From Monoplex corrugatus (Eukaryota > Mollusca > Gastropoda > Littorinimorpha > Ranellidae), in NCBI GenBank assembly GCA_030674185.1, contig JAPXFY010000018.1, positions 51,405,255 through 51,469,254 on the forward strand: 64,000 nucleotides of DNA, read 5' to 3'. The number at the start of each line of letters is the position of its first letter. Positions within the stretch are counted from its first letter, which is position 1. Positions 12,572 to 25,100 of the stretch are shown piece by piece. The notes below the pieces were generated by a model. The model ran no database searches and was not told the origin of the DNA. It worked only from the letters and a program-made list of their open reading frames with translations. A program made the translations under genes and the position numbers.

Positions 12572-13574
12572 AAGAAAAAAAGCAAACTTCTGGCAAGAAA
12601 GAATATCAGAAGTAGTTTACTGAACATAACAAATTCGAGTAAATATTACAGAAAATGCCATCAGCTTTCCATCTGCTCTCTGTACCTTGTAAACTGCATT
12701 TATTTTGTTTGTTTGCTTGTCTACCTTCAAAGTCAGTGGTACCATTGACTGCTAACTGAAGAACATAACAAAGTCACTGGAGTAATTGTTACATGAACAA
12801 CCGTTTCAAAACAACTCTGTGTTGTCTGTATCATTTTTTTCCATTACCATTTGTTGAAATGCAAGTATCAACAACTGAACAGTAGAGATTGCTTTCATTC
12901 TTACCTTGCCCACTGATTTGTTGATAAGACATAATACACTCCTTTCTTCTTTTTTTAAGAAAGGTAATAAGCGTGCCTTTCTTCTTGTTCACATTTGTAT
13001 GCATTGTCTTTGAATCTAAAAACATAAATGCTTAGAGTTGAAAACAGAAAAAAAATCAAGGAAAGTATACTTAAAGCAAGGTAATGTTTATTATCAAAAC
13101 TTACAATTAGATTCATCTTAACTGGTTTTCTTTGTGCATTACACATCGTTAACATTCAAACGCAGAAAATGTGAATGACCCAGAACTTTTTTTTTGGAAC
13201 TTTTCAAAGTCTTTTCTTACATGTTTTTGCTTTTTTTTTTTTTTAATGTAATAGAAACATTCATAACTACTACATTTTTTTTCCAAGCAGAATGATTTTC
13301 ACAACGATCAATCACAGAATAATCACAGTCTGCATATTCCAGATGACAAATCACAACACATGATCATACTGATTACCAACAAAGCAGTTGTCTGTGACTA
13401 TGAAAACTTCATACATACACCACTGGCATTTTTATCTAGGTTGTTCCGTAGTGTCACAGGTGCAGGTACGCCACAGAAGAACATGAAAGCATACACACAG
13501 GACAGAGAGACAAAAAGAGTGCAACACTGTATGACATACTGGAGCTGTGTTGGACAGGGGTCTAATGTGTTGTG

Positions 13575-13810
13575 ACAAACGTTTGTCCAACATGCATGTA
13601 ATGTGTCATAACACACAGATGCCATACAAGTGTGTAGTGTCATGACACACAGATGTCAGACAAGTGTGTCGTGTGTCACAACACATAGATGTCATACAGG
13701 TACATAATATATCATGACACGCAGATGTCATACAGGTGTGTACTGTCATGACACACAGATGTCATACAAGCATGTAATGTGTCATGTCATGTCATACAAG
13801 TGCGCTTAGC
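13575..13810. repeat. Tandem repeat of about 40 bp rich in tgtcatgacaca
   Basis: Five or six degenerate units with tcatgacacacagatgtcat and acaagtgtgt. Each contains the palindromic core TGTCATGACA or a variant. Confidence 0.85.
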
Positions 13811-14344
13811 ACTGTGACACACAGAAAATGTTTTGACGCGCTGTTTCAGTCACAATCTCAGTTTGCCCGAAAAGGCGTCACAACTTGTGCGGATAAACCC
13901 ATGCATGGTAGGCCAAAAACTGATAAACGATGCAGATGTAAAATAATCACGCCACACGCTACATGCCTGCGTATAAATCCTCACGCATTACTGATAAGAT
14001 TTTGCTGTACACTGAGTGTGCTGTATATGTGAACAACATAACACAACACAACACAACACGACAAGTACATGCAAGTTTGACACTGCAGTCTTCTCAGCTC
14101 TGTCATGCCGACACAGATCAGGGAAGAATGTACACTCCTACAGGAATGTTTGCAGTCTCATGTACGCTGGATACTTTTTGCATCAGAAGATCATAGTAGA
14201 ACACAAGTGGCTGTACCTGTAAAGCCTTGCTCATGGCAACAGTCTGACGTGACAATCATTTCGCTAGAGCATGCACTGAACTGTATTCTTTCATGTGTGA
14301 ACTCACAGCTTGAAAATTTTTATATAAAATTCATGTGAACACAC

Positions 14345-14540
14345 AAATATACAACACACACACACACACTCTATCTCTCTCTCTCTCACACACACACGCA
14401 TGCACAAACACACACACACACCCCATGCATGCGCACACACACACACACCACGTGCACATGCGCGTACACATCCACACACAAACACACATGCGCACACACA
14501 CACACACACAAACACACACATGCATGCACACATACACAAA
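14345..14540. repeat. (CA)n / CATG-rich microsatellite
   Basis: Interrupted CA repeats with a (CT)n stretch. 14541-14940 shows nothing else. Confidence 0.9.
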
Positions 14541-14946
14541 CAAAACCATGTATCATATTGCTCAAACACACTAAAGGACAGGCAATCTTACACTGCTAAG
14601 ATCAACAGATAAATGCTGGAGTGAATCAGAACATACCTCCTTAGACAATCGTCAGCACTACTTATCTCCATTCTCTTTATCATTCAAGCCAGAAAATGTT
14701 AAAAAATCATCACTGATGTTCCTATAAAACAACTCCTCAGCAGCAACACATCATCTGCCCTTCAGAACTGTCACTTGTAAAAAGTACAATAATAATAAAA
14801 TGACCATATTAAAACAAAACCAAAAAAAATGTCAATACATACGTTCAACATCCCATATACAACCAACCAAGCAACAAAGCAATCAATCTCAACAGTCAAC
14901 CAGCCAGGAAGTAACAAACAGACAAAAATTCTCCATACAATCTCCA

Positions 14947-15107
14947 TTAACCCTCTGACTCCCGCACCCCGTCCACCAGCATGTTGCATTGCCAACCATG
15001 CCAGCAAAGCAAAAACTTAACCCTTTGAATCCCTCACCCTAGGGTGAGAGATTCAAAGAGTTAAGTTTTTGCAGTTGGTAGACAGGGTGCGGGAGTCAAA
15101 GGGTTAA
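14947..15107. mobile_element. TTAA palindromic MITE, copy 5
   Basis: The left end is ttaaccctctgactcccgca and the right end is gcgggagtcaaagggttaa. The inner palindrome is shortened to ctcaccctagggtgag. Confidence 0.88.
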
Positions 15108-15384
15108 CAGAAAAAGATGGGAGGAGTTGGGGGATAGGGGGTAAGACAAAGAGGTGGAGAGGGTTTGCAAAGACATCAGATTACAATTCCTGTACATCAC
15201 TTGGGGAAACCAAAAAAAACAACAACAAAAAAACTCATTCAAAACCGGCCATCAAACAACATTCCTATAGACCATACATACAGTGTATCCACAAGACCCA
15301 TAAGTCTACAGATTCCACTAGTGTTCTGAAACAATGTGTGTATTTCTCATTTTCTTGCTCTGCATGAAACTGACGGGAGGGGGG

Positions 15385-15475
15385 AGCCAGACAGCAAAAG
15401 GTCCTCAGAGGAGAAGCCCCCGTCAAGCAAGTGTTTCGGCCCTAACTCCTAACATTCTATGGGGGCTGGGCTGCA
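15385..15475. repeat. Short interspersed fragment shared with 46885-46960
   Basis: Both contain cctcagaggagaa, then ccccgtcaagcaagtg or a close variant, then cttcagccc or ttcggccc and taactcct. Class unknown. Confidence 0.6.
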
Positions 15476-15771
15476 TCCAGGTCATGACTGCTGGATGCCC
15501 CTGTCTCTATATTCTGCTAAAAAATGAATAAAAACAAATTTAAAAAAAGAAGCTGGCAAAAAACATGCCTTGTGTAAAATTTCTCCATACGAAAGTGGCC
15601 CACAAGGAAATTCTCTCTCTCCATATGAAACTGATGCACAAACATACTTCTCACATCTTTCTCTGAATGAAACTGATAAAAACATACTTCCCATTACGTT
15701 TGTATAAAACGATACAAAACATACTTCTCTTTCTTCATGTGTACCTGATAACCTAAATCTTTCTCATTTGA

Positions 15772-15927
15772 TCAAAAGGTCTCACCTGCAGGAAGCTTGC
15801 AGACCACACTTTTCAGCCTCATCCCGAGACTCTGGTCTGCTGGAATGTGTGATCTCTGCCCCGTCCAAAAAAAGGGCCTGTGTCCTGTATCACATGATGC
15901 ACAGACCCTGCAGGTGAGACTTTTTGA
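15772..15927. mobile_element. Small TIR element or hairpin downstream of the EEA1 stop
   Basis: Left tcaaaaggtctcacctgcag and right ctgcaggtgagactttttga form inverted repeats about 20 bp long and 110 bp apart. It lies 150 bases below the stop codon, so it may be within the 3' UTR and fold in the transcript. It could be a MITE. Confidence 0.6.
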
Positions 15928-16075
15928 TGCTTTTTGAAAGTGGGAAAACAATCTTTATACTGTCATAGTTTTGGTAACTTTCCTCCGCATGAAACAGCTA
16001 TCAATCTGCCAAGCGTCAGCTCTCTCACGCACGCTAACAACCAGCTGAGGTGAGGGTGAAATGATGTGGGGAAGG

Positions 16076-16204
16076 TCACCGATGGTGGGTCAGCTCGGTG
16101 TAGCAGTTGTCGCACACTCTGACTGGCTTCTTGGAGGACGCCACCTGGGCTTGCTTGGCGGAACACTCATTGCAGAAAATATGGCCGCAGTTTCGACAGT
16201 GATG
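16076..16204 (-). CDS. EEA1: EEA1 terminal exon, second half of the FYVE finger and stop (residues 1186-1227)
   Basis: The acceptor is gttgcag. It encodes [20 protein letters not shown], then [13 protein letters not shown], and ends LTHHR with TGA at 16076-16078. The R/K-HHCR motif that contacts PI3P is complete across the intron. Cysteines 1188, 1191, 1196, 1199, 1216 and 1219 complete the eight zinc ligands, and RVC is present. The tail is a few residues longer than the human QG ending. The nearest minus-strand AATAAA that I found below the stop is at 13087-13092, so a 3' UTR of about 3 kb is possible but unproven. Confidence 0.97.
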   Translation of the reverse strand, partial: HHCRNCGHIFCNECSAKQAQVASSKKPVRVCDNCYTELTHHR

Positions 16205-19025
16205 CTGCAACAAACCAGTCCCATGATGAAATGCTATAGCAGCAACAATCTCCATCTCTTCGACATTTTTCTGCTTTCATAATCATTTCAGCAGCAACAA
16301 TCTCCACCTCTTTGTACTTTTTTCTGTTTTCAAAGTATTATTAATCATGCCTGTTTTGATTGCATGTTTGAAAACTTCTGAACTTCTAACATAGCAAGCA
16401 AAACAAACTAAGTTCAATATGAAAATTCATCACAATAAAATGCCACCTCTATGCACACCATCAACTAGTCAACCAATCTAACACCCTTTGCAACCTGTAA
16501 CATCACACATACCACACACCAGACACACAGACACACACACACACACACACTTACACTTTTCATACAACCTTACCCATACAACACAATCTCAACATATGCT
16601 ACAATCTTTCTGTAAACGATTAAAGGTAAACACTGGGTGGCACTGAAAATGTCAACCTTTAACCAAGTCAAAGAGAACAGAAGCAAACTGCATGAACCCA
16701 AACACATTCCATACCTTTCTAACAGTGACAGTAAAGCCTTTATGGCAGGCCTCACACTCCATGACCTCTTCGTCCGATGTCCATTTTCGCGTCTTCACCT
16801 TAGTGGTGGTGATCTGCCACACACAAACATACATACAGACATCATGTTTAAGGCTGACAGATAGTGACAAAACAGTACGCTACAGTCTGACACCATTCAG
16901 TTCATAACGTCTAGGTGGACACATACAGACACCTAGTTTACAGAATACCCACAATGAATAGAGGAGTGTGACTAGGGCTTACTGGCCTGTGTGTTTTGTT
17001 CACTGGCATAAGACATACACATATCAAAACTAGACAACTGAGTGACTAAAGTCATTCACTGTACGTTCTTTACGCACTCTTTGATTTGTAGTATCACTCA
17101 GATACACATATCAGGACAAGTCACGGGGATCATTCCCAGTTTCCAATCTACCTGCAAGGACAAGTGATAAAAATAGCACAGGGAATTCCTTTCTAAAAGA
17201 GGATACAGCAGATGTGAGAGGGGGCATGGGCTGCAAGATGTGAGTAATTAAGGTAATTCACAGTTTGAGGTGTACAAGCAGAGACTGCAGCATGACATTT
17301 GCACTATTAAATGTGAAAGTAAATAAAAAAAACAAACCAACTGTATTTACTGTTATCATATTCATAGTATATTTCAAAGTACATTTGGCTACATCTCACA
17401 ATTTATTCAACCAAAAAATAGCAGGATCACTTATTCTAATTCTTATTGTTTCTTAACCCCTTGAGTGCCGACGTTTTTTGATATCCAGTGTTTTCCATGT
17501 GCCAAGGAAAAAATGTTGCATCGCTACCATGTACATTAAAACAACTGTTGCTTCCATATTTATGGGGATCTATGCTTGAAATTACACAGAATGGTGCATT
17601 AGGCATGACTAAATGTATTTTCAGATGATTTATGTAGCAATTTTTTGAAATTACTACATATTTGTAATATTTTGTGGAAATTCCCGTAAAAAACTCATAA
17701 CCGTTCGCGATGGAAACCAGAAAAACAAAGGAAAAAATAGAAGATATGACCCTCCTGATGAAATCTAAACGTAGACTTAGGCAGACTTCCTACTAAGAGA
17801 TCACTGACAGCTGACAAGTTACAAAGAGCCACACTGAGTGGCTTGACAGGGTCAAGTCGTCCCCTGAGGCACGCCCCCCACCACCCCACCCCACTCCATC
17901 ACCCTAGTCTTCCCCTTGCCACTTCTAATACTACTCACTGACAGTGTGGCTTATATAATTCTACAACTGGGCCTGCCTGAAGCACATTCAATGTTGGCTA
18001 GCTGTGGGGGGGGGGGGGGGGAAGAAGGCTCGGGAAAATCAATATTTTTCATGTTGGGCCTGTCTGCAGCTCATTTCATACTAACAGCAAGTAACTACTG
18101 CTGTTTTCAACCTCTTCTCATGTCAGATTTATTCTTGACTCGACTCACATGCTTTCAAAGGCTGAAAACATGCAGTATTGCAAGCCAGTCCTGGTGTCAA
18201 CAATTTTTGCTGAAAACCAGTTTCTCTTTCCAGATAAATAAAACCAATCTGGTGAGGTTGCATAGGTCAAAAAGCCATGTAAGTGAAGCCAGTCACTTTT
18301 ATGAACCCTCTCTGAGATTGAAACATTAGTCAGTGCTTCTCTCCTATTTACATTAGCCTGAAAGGTGCGTCAAATACCTCCTTAAAATTCACGTATGTAG
18401 GCACCAGAGAAGGCTCCGAGAGCTCCGTAAATTTTATGGACACAGCACTCAAGAGGTTAAAGCCCAGCCAACTGCATAGAGCCATATCAGGGTTATAACC
18501 GTTTCAGTACACACACAGTACTTAACAGGGAAAAAAAAAGGAACAAACAATTAAGTACATATATCAATGTATCCGCGCTCATAATCTAAGGAAATGCCCC
18601 GCGATGATCTCTTCATCCAATTTATCACACAAGGGACACTAAAACACAAAAAAAACAGGGCCTAAATTACTAAAATTGCTTCAACATCTCATTTCCCTAG
18701 AGGCAAAAATGCACTTAATACATGGACCCAATTATCAATCCTGAGAGAAAGTATGTAAGACTTTATTGAACACATACAGGTGAATGGACCAGCAAGATAC
18801 AGGCATGGGAATTTGAAAAAGTGGTTTGGGAGTACTGGGGGTCCAGGGGCAGTGCCTTTGGGGGGTCTGGGGGGCAACGCCCCCCAGAAGCTGTTGATTT
18901 TCTCATTGTACAAATTGTTTTGGTGGCCTCTCCTTGATCTAATTACTGAATTCCATCAGAGTTAAAACATTTCATATTATAACCATTTCACAGTATTAAT
19001 CACATTCCTCAGTTCTCTATGGAGT

Positions 19026-19056
<31 letters not shown>

Positions 19057-19070
19057 ACACCGAGAGGAGC

Positions 19071-19123
<53 letters not shown>

Positions 19124-19131
19124 GAGAAGAA

Positions 19132-19180
<49 letters not shown>

Positions 19181-22100
19181 AGTAAGAAGAAAGTAATGTA
19201 TTTTAACTTAAGGGAAAAAATCTGAAAAGTTCAGGCAGCTGCATAGGCATCAAAACCTCTGTTAGAGTAGTTGATTTCCTGTCTACACAATGCACAGTAA
19301 GCCATGCCTGGAGCAGATAGCTTTCGTATCCACTCGCCGATACGAACGGTTGAGGCAGTCGGTCTATCATTGTTGGTCTATCATTGTTGTCAATCACCTT
19401 TTCGGTAAAGTCACGGTCTACCCATTCCCACCTCCACTTGAAGCGAGAGCCGTCGTCACAAAAACGCTTCCCGCGTTCTACAATGTCACTCCTGTGGGCC
19501 ATTCTTTGTTGTTAATGATGTAAATTGCTTACGCTTCACTGCTTTGCAGTCCAGTGAACCGTTCCAGTCAAACTGCGCCTCAGGGTTGCAAGCTTGTGAC
19601 CACTTCGTGAACAGCCCGTTTGCAGAATGCGCCGAATGAGATTTTTTTTTTTTTTCGGATAAAAACGCGTTCAGCGTACAACGCCAGCGGTTCGGCGTCT
19701 CGCAACAGCGCATTCGGCGTAAATGCGCCGATCGGCGTACAATTCCCATGCCTGAAGATAGAAAATGATAGAAAGAAATGACAGAAAGCAGAGGAGAAAG
19801 GCAGAAACAAAGAAAGTGACTGGCCTCATGGGCCGTGAGGACCGCTCTGTGAAAAGGGAGTTTCTCTGGCCTCAGGAATTTCCCGTAAACCAGAGCTCCA
19901 GGGAAGTCGGGCATGGAGCTGGAAGGATGTCCTGTGCCTCAGTGCCCCTTACCTTGCTTTGGGCCCTCCTCACCGAGCAAGCTGCCAAGCCTGACTCTTT
20001 TAGGAAAGGGGATGCTGGGGCTGTGAGAGGAAGGGCACCAAGGCGAGCTCTGCCACAGCAGGCAGGGAGCCTTGGCCTCTTGAGCAGTGGACACGGCTCC
20101 AGGCAGGTGTGAAGTGAGCCATTACATTGCTATGGGAAATGAAAAGGAAGCGGGGTAGAGCCCTCATCATCCGCTTTCGAGTCAGTGTACCCCGGCCCGC
20201 CTACAGAGGAGGCGATGGACTGTGGAGTGCCCGATTGTGGGCAAACTCCAAACAGACTGGGGTCAGAAGCCCCGGGGAGCACCCCTGGGGAGGAATCCGA
20301 CCTGGGGGGGGGGGGGGGGTCCAGAGGGGTGGTCAAGGTGGACGCCTGCGTGGGTGGACGCCGGGCATAAAGCGGGGCCACCAAGTATACCCTGTGGACG
20401 AGGGAAGGGGAAATCCCATAGATGGGAAGTGCTGCCATGGCGCCATGTACGGTGCCATGGGAGGCGTCATGGGCTGAGCCCATGGAGTCCCCGGATCCCC
20501 AGTGCCCAAGGGGCCAGCCTGCTGGGGGTCGGTTGCATTTGCCAAGATGACTAAGTGCTCTGTCCACAATGGGACAGAGATGTGCCAGCCTGCAGTGGGT
20601 CGCTTGGCATTTGCCAAGGCGACCAAGCACACTGTCCCGAATGGGACAGAGAGGTTGGAGCGGGGGCACAAGCAGGCTGCAGGGGAGGAAGGGAGACAAC
20701 CTGGGCGGATGTACGATCTGACGCCCATAATAGGGGGGTTGTCTCCCTTGGCCCGCCTGGCGAACCAGGGGTGAGCCATTTTCTGCCAAAGTGCTGGCCT
20801 TCCTGCCTCCCGAAGGAGACCCATACCCATGTCGCCCTTCAGCCATAGGGGCTGAAACAGTATCAGCTGAACCGGGGTTGAGCTCTACTGAGAGGGCGAG
20901 TACGGAATCGACAGAGCCACAGCTGAGTCGATTACCGTGGGGGGCAGTGTGAAGGCCGCAAAATGACAAAAAGTCAACAGAGCCGCAGCTGAGTTGAGGG
21001 CTCTTGGTCATGGCAACAGAACCGTAGTTGAGTTGTGATGACCAAGCTGGGGTGGACCTATGGTCTGACGCCCACGACAGGGGTGTTGTCACCCATGATC
21101 CACCTGGCTAAGCAGGGTTCAGCCTTTTTTAGAGCCGCAGCTGCGTTGAGGGCACAAGCAGGCTGCAGGGAGGAAGGGAGACAACCTGGGCGGATCTATG
21201 ATCTGACGCCCATAATAGGGGGGTTGTCTCCCTTGGCCCGCCTGGCGAACCAGGGGGTGTCCCGCCTGGCGAACCAGGGGGTGAGCCATTTTCTGCCAAA
21301 GTGCTGGCCTTCCTGCCTCCCGAAGGAGACCCATACCCGTGTCGCCCTTCAGCCATAGGGGCTGAAACAGTAGCAGCTGAACCGGGGTTGAGCTCTACTG
21401 AGAGGGCGAGTACGGAATCGACAGAGCCGCAGCTGAGTCGATTACCATGAGGGGCAGTGTGAAGGCCGCAAAATGACAAAAAGTCAACAGAGCCGCAGCT
21501 GAGTTGAGGGCTCTTGGTCATGGCAACAGAACCGTAGTTGAGTTGTGATGACCAAGCCGGGCGGACCTACGGTCTGACTGGGGTGTTGTCACCCATGACC
21601 CACCTGGCTAAACAGGGGGTGAGCCTTTTTCAACAAATTGCTTGCCTTCCTGCCTCCCGAAGGAGAACCGTGCCCAGGTCGCCCTTCAGCCAATGTGGCT
21701 GAAATGCGTGCAGCTGAGCTGCACACAGGGAGCGAGCAGGTCACCCTTCAGCCAGTGTGGCTGAAATGTGTGCAGCTGAGCTGTACGCAGGGGGTGAGTA
21801 CGGAATCGACAGAACCGCAGCTGAGTCGATTACCGTGGGGGGCTACGAGAAGGCCGCAAGATGAAGAAAAGTCAACCCGCTGGTAATGGAGGAAGGGAGG
21901 CAATCGGGGCGGACCTACGGTCTGAGCCCATCAAATTGGGGTTGCCTCCCTTGACTCGCCTGGCGAACCAGGGGGTGAGCCATTTTCTGCCAAAATGCTG
22001 GCCTTCCTGTCTCCCGAAGGAGACCCATACCCATGTCGCCCTACAGCCATAGGGGCTGAAACGTAGCAGCAGAACCGCAGTTGAGCTGTACGCAGGGGGC

Positions 22101-25100
22101 GAATACGGAATCGACAGAACCGCAGTTGAGTCGATTACCGTGAGGGGCAGTGTGAAGGCCGCAAAATGACGAAAACTCAACATTACTGCAGCAGAGTTGA
22201 GGCTCGTGGTCACCGCAACAGGACCGCATTTGAGTTGCGATGACTTCGAGAGAGTGAGAAAGACAGAGGAGGGAGAGACAAAGGTGAAGAGAGAGCGGGT
22301 TTGCCACCCAAACGCTTCACGCAAGTTTCTCCCTTACATGAAAACATAGACAAGACAATACAAAACAGCAATGAAAATCGATCGATTGCAAGCAAAGTAG
22401 CAAAATACTTAGCTGCTCAGAGCATACGAGGCAAGCTGGAAGATGGCTGCCGAGAAAAGAGGTAGAGCAAGTCATGGATACTCTCAGAGTTATGGTCCTT
22501 TCGGACTTTATTGTTTATGAGGCAGGAATGGCAAATCGCTGCCGCTTATTGCATCAGTGAGCCACGGTACAGTATGTGTAATTAAAGACGAAATTTCTAG
22601 CACAGAATTTCCAGAAGGTGGGGATACTATTTATACTGAAGGAGCTCCCGCCATCCCTACAGCAGATGAGGGGGGAGGGGGGACCATTTAAAAACTGCAG
22701 GACTGATAGAGTTGTAGAGGGCGCTCTCATTCTGTAGTACCTGTAGAGACTGGTTTTCACGACCCAGTTCTTGTAGGGCTGCCTGAGCATCGTCCAGTTT
22801 GCGGCGATGTTCTGTCACCTTCTCCCTCAACTTTTCACACTCTGCTTCACTGGAAATACACCTCTCCACTAGCATGCGACGCTCGTCATTGCTGTTCTCA
22901 AGCTTAGCCTCCAGTTCTGAATCAACACACACACACTGATTTAGTATGCTGTGGGTTAAAAAACAAACAAACAAACAAATAAAAAAAAATCAGAAAAAAA
23001 TTGTGTTCACTCTTACATTTTATAATTTAATGTAATCTGAACAAACTTCAAGGTTCAAACATCAAATAAAGGCAGGATATAATATCAAATCATTAGAATT
23101 TCCTTTCACAGAAAAATTCTGAGTGTGTGTGTGAGTGTATGTGTGTGTGTTCATGTGTGTGAATCTAAATGAAGTTTTACATACGCACACACATACACCA
23201 ACCTCTGGAGTCTCTCTCTCTCTCTCTCACTCTCTCACACACACACACACACACACACGCGCGCGCGCGCAGGGGGGTACTTTCCAGTAGAATGAGACCA
23301 ACGAACTTATACGTCAAAGACTCAACGGCAAAAAAAAAATGATTCATTTCATACGTTCGAAGTATTCACCTCCTGCTGCTACACACTTCTGCATTCGCTC
23401 GATCCACCGTAGAAATGCTGCTCTGTAGGCTTCTCTGGGTATATGTGACAGACACTGGAAAACCGCCGTTCCCAAGGCTGCTCGGCTCTTGAGCCTTCTT
23501 CCTGCCAGTGATTTCTTCAGATGTGGGGACAGGTAAAAGTCACAGGGTGCAAGGTCTGGGGAGTAAGCAGGGTGTGGCAAAGTATGGATGTTCTCGGTTG
23601 CAAGGTATTCTTGTACGAGCCTTGACTTGTGAGCAGGTGCTTTATCATGAAGAATCTTGATTCCTCTCATGCTGCGGTTGGTCGGGAAGTTGCATAAAAC
23701 TTCTTGATGTCAGACAGTATTGAGTCTCTGTAGAACTTTCCGGTGATGGTCTCTCCTTGTATGCATGGTTTCTGTAGCACGATCCCCTTTGTGTTGAAAA
23801 AGATGGTGTATAACACTTTCTTTTGCGAACGTTGACGACGAGCGATTTGAAGAGGAATCCCACCTTAAGGAATCCAGGCCTTGTTCTGTGACTTTTTCCG
23901 AGGTTCATACATGTACACCCAGGTTTCGTCACCTGTCACAATTTCATCCAGCCGCTTAGGGTTACAGTTCTTGTAAATTTTCAGCATATCTTGGCAGAAA
24001 CGTAACCTACCCCCCTTATTGTCTGGCGTCAAAATATGAGGGATCCATCTTGATGACACCTTCCTGTAGTCAAGCTGATTTCTTAGGATCCTCGATGCAG
24101 TTGATGAATGAATGTCGAGACAATCAGCAATCTCTTCAAGGCTGACTCTTGAATCAGCATCAACCATTGCCTTTACACTAGCTACTAACTTTTCGTTTTT
24201 TTTTTGCTTTTTCGCATTTTCCCCCTGTTGTCTTCAGTGCTGGCCTGACCACTTGCAAAATGTTTTACCCATCTGAACACAGATGCTTTTGAAGGAGCAG
24301 AAGGTTGTCCCAAAGCTCTCATGTCCGCAAGTATTTCGGATGCATTTGAGGGCGATAATCCGCTGTTGAAAACGCCATTTTCTTTGCCATTTTTCAAATC
24401 AGTGTCTGACAGGGCCTTGACATACACTGGGTATATGTGACAGACACTGGAAAACCGCCGTTCCCAAGGCTGCTCGGCTCTTGAGACGGATCAAAGACGA
24501 ATAACGAAATTTGGCACAGAATTACATCATAGACTGACGTTTTCTGTGACTTATTTTTCCATTTTCTGTAAATGCATTTTCAAGCTATACAGACGTGGTC
24601 TCATTCTATTGGAAATTACCCTCGTATGACCACAGCAAACCACAGTTCTATATTTTTCCGAGATGCCTCTGAGAAAGTATCAAAACACACATATATACAA
24701 TGTACACACAATCACAGCATCTCCTGCTCCATTCTCAACACACAATAAAACAAAACACCACAAGGAACATTACAAGTTAACAAAACCAAAACAACATGAA
24801 CAGAACATAACCAAACGCAAGGACTAACCCAGTTTCTCTCCCTTCAGTTCGTCGTTGACCCGAGAGAGGTCCTCCACTTTCTGAGTTGTGGCGGTCAGAT
24901 CTCCACGCACTGTGGTCAGGTTCTCACTCAGTACGGACTGCTGCATCTCAAACCTGGTCGCCTCTTCATCCTTCTCTCTCTCCATCTGCTCTCGCTTCTT
25001 CTGTTCTTCTGCCTACATTGGAACACATGGATACAGATTAGTGTTGAGGAAAATTTCTCTACACTCAAGTTTTGGTTGCAAAATTTCTGTTTAATCACAC

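Noticed and set aside
20130..21092. 320-codon minus-strand open frame
   Set aside because: It is Pro/Ser/Gly-rich, overlaps open frames on the other strand, and repeats with the 490-bp DNA repeat. GC-rich composition explains it, and no domain is recognisable.
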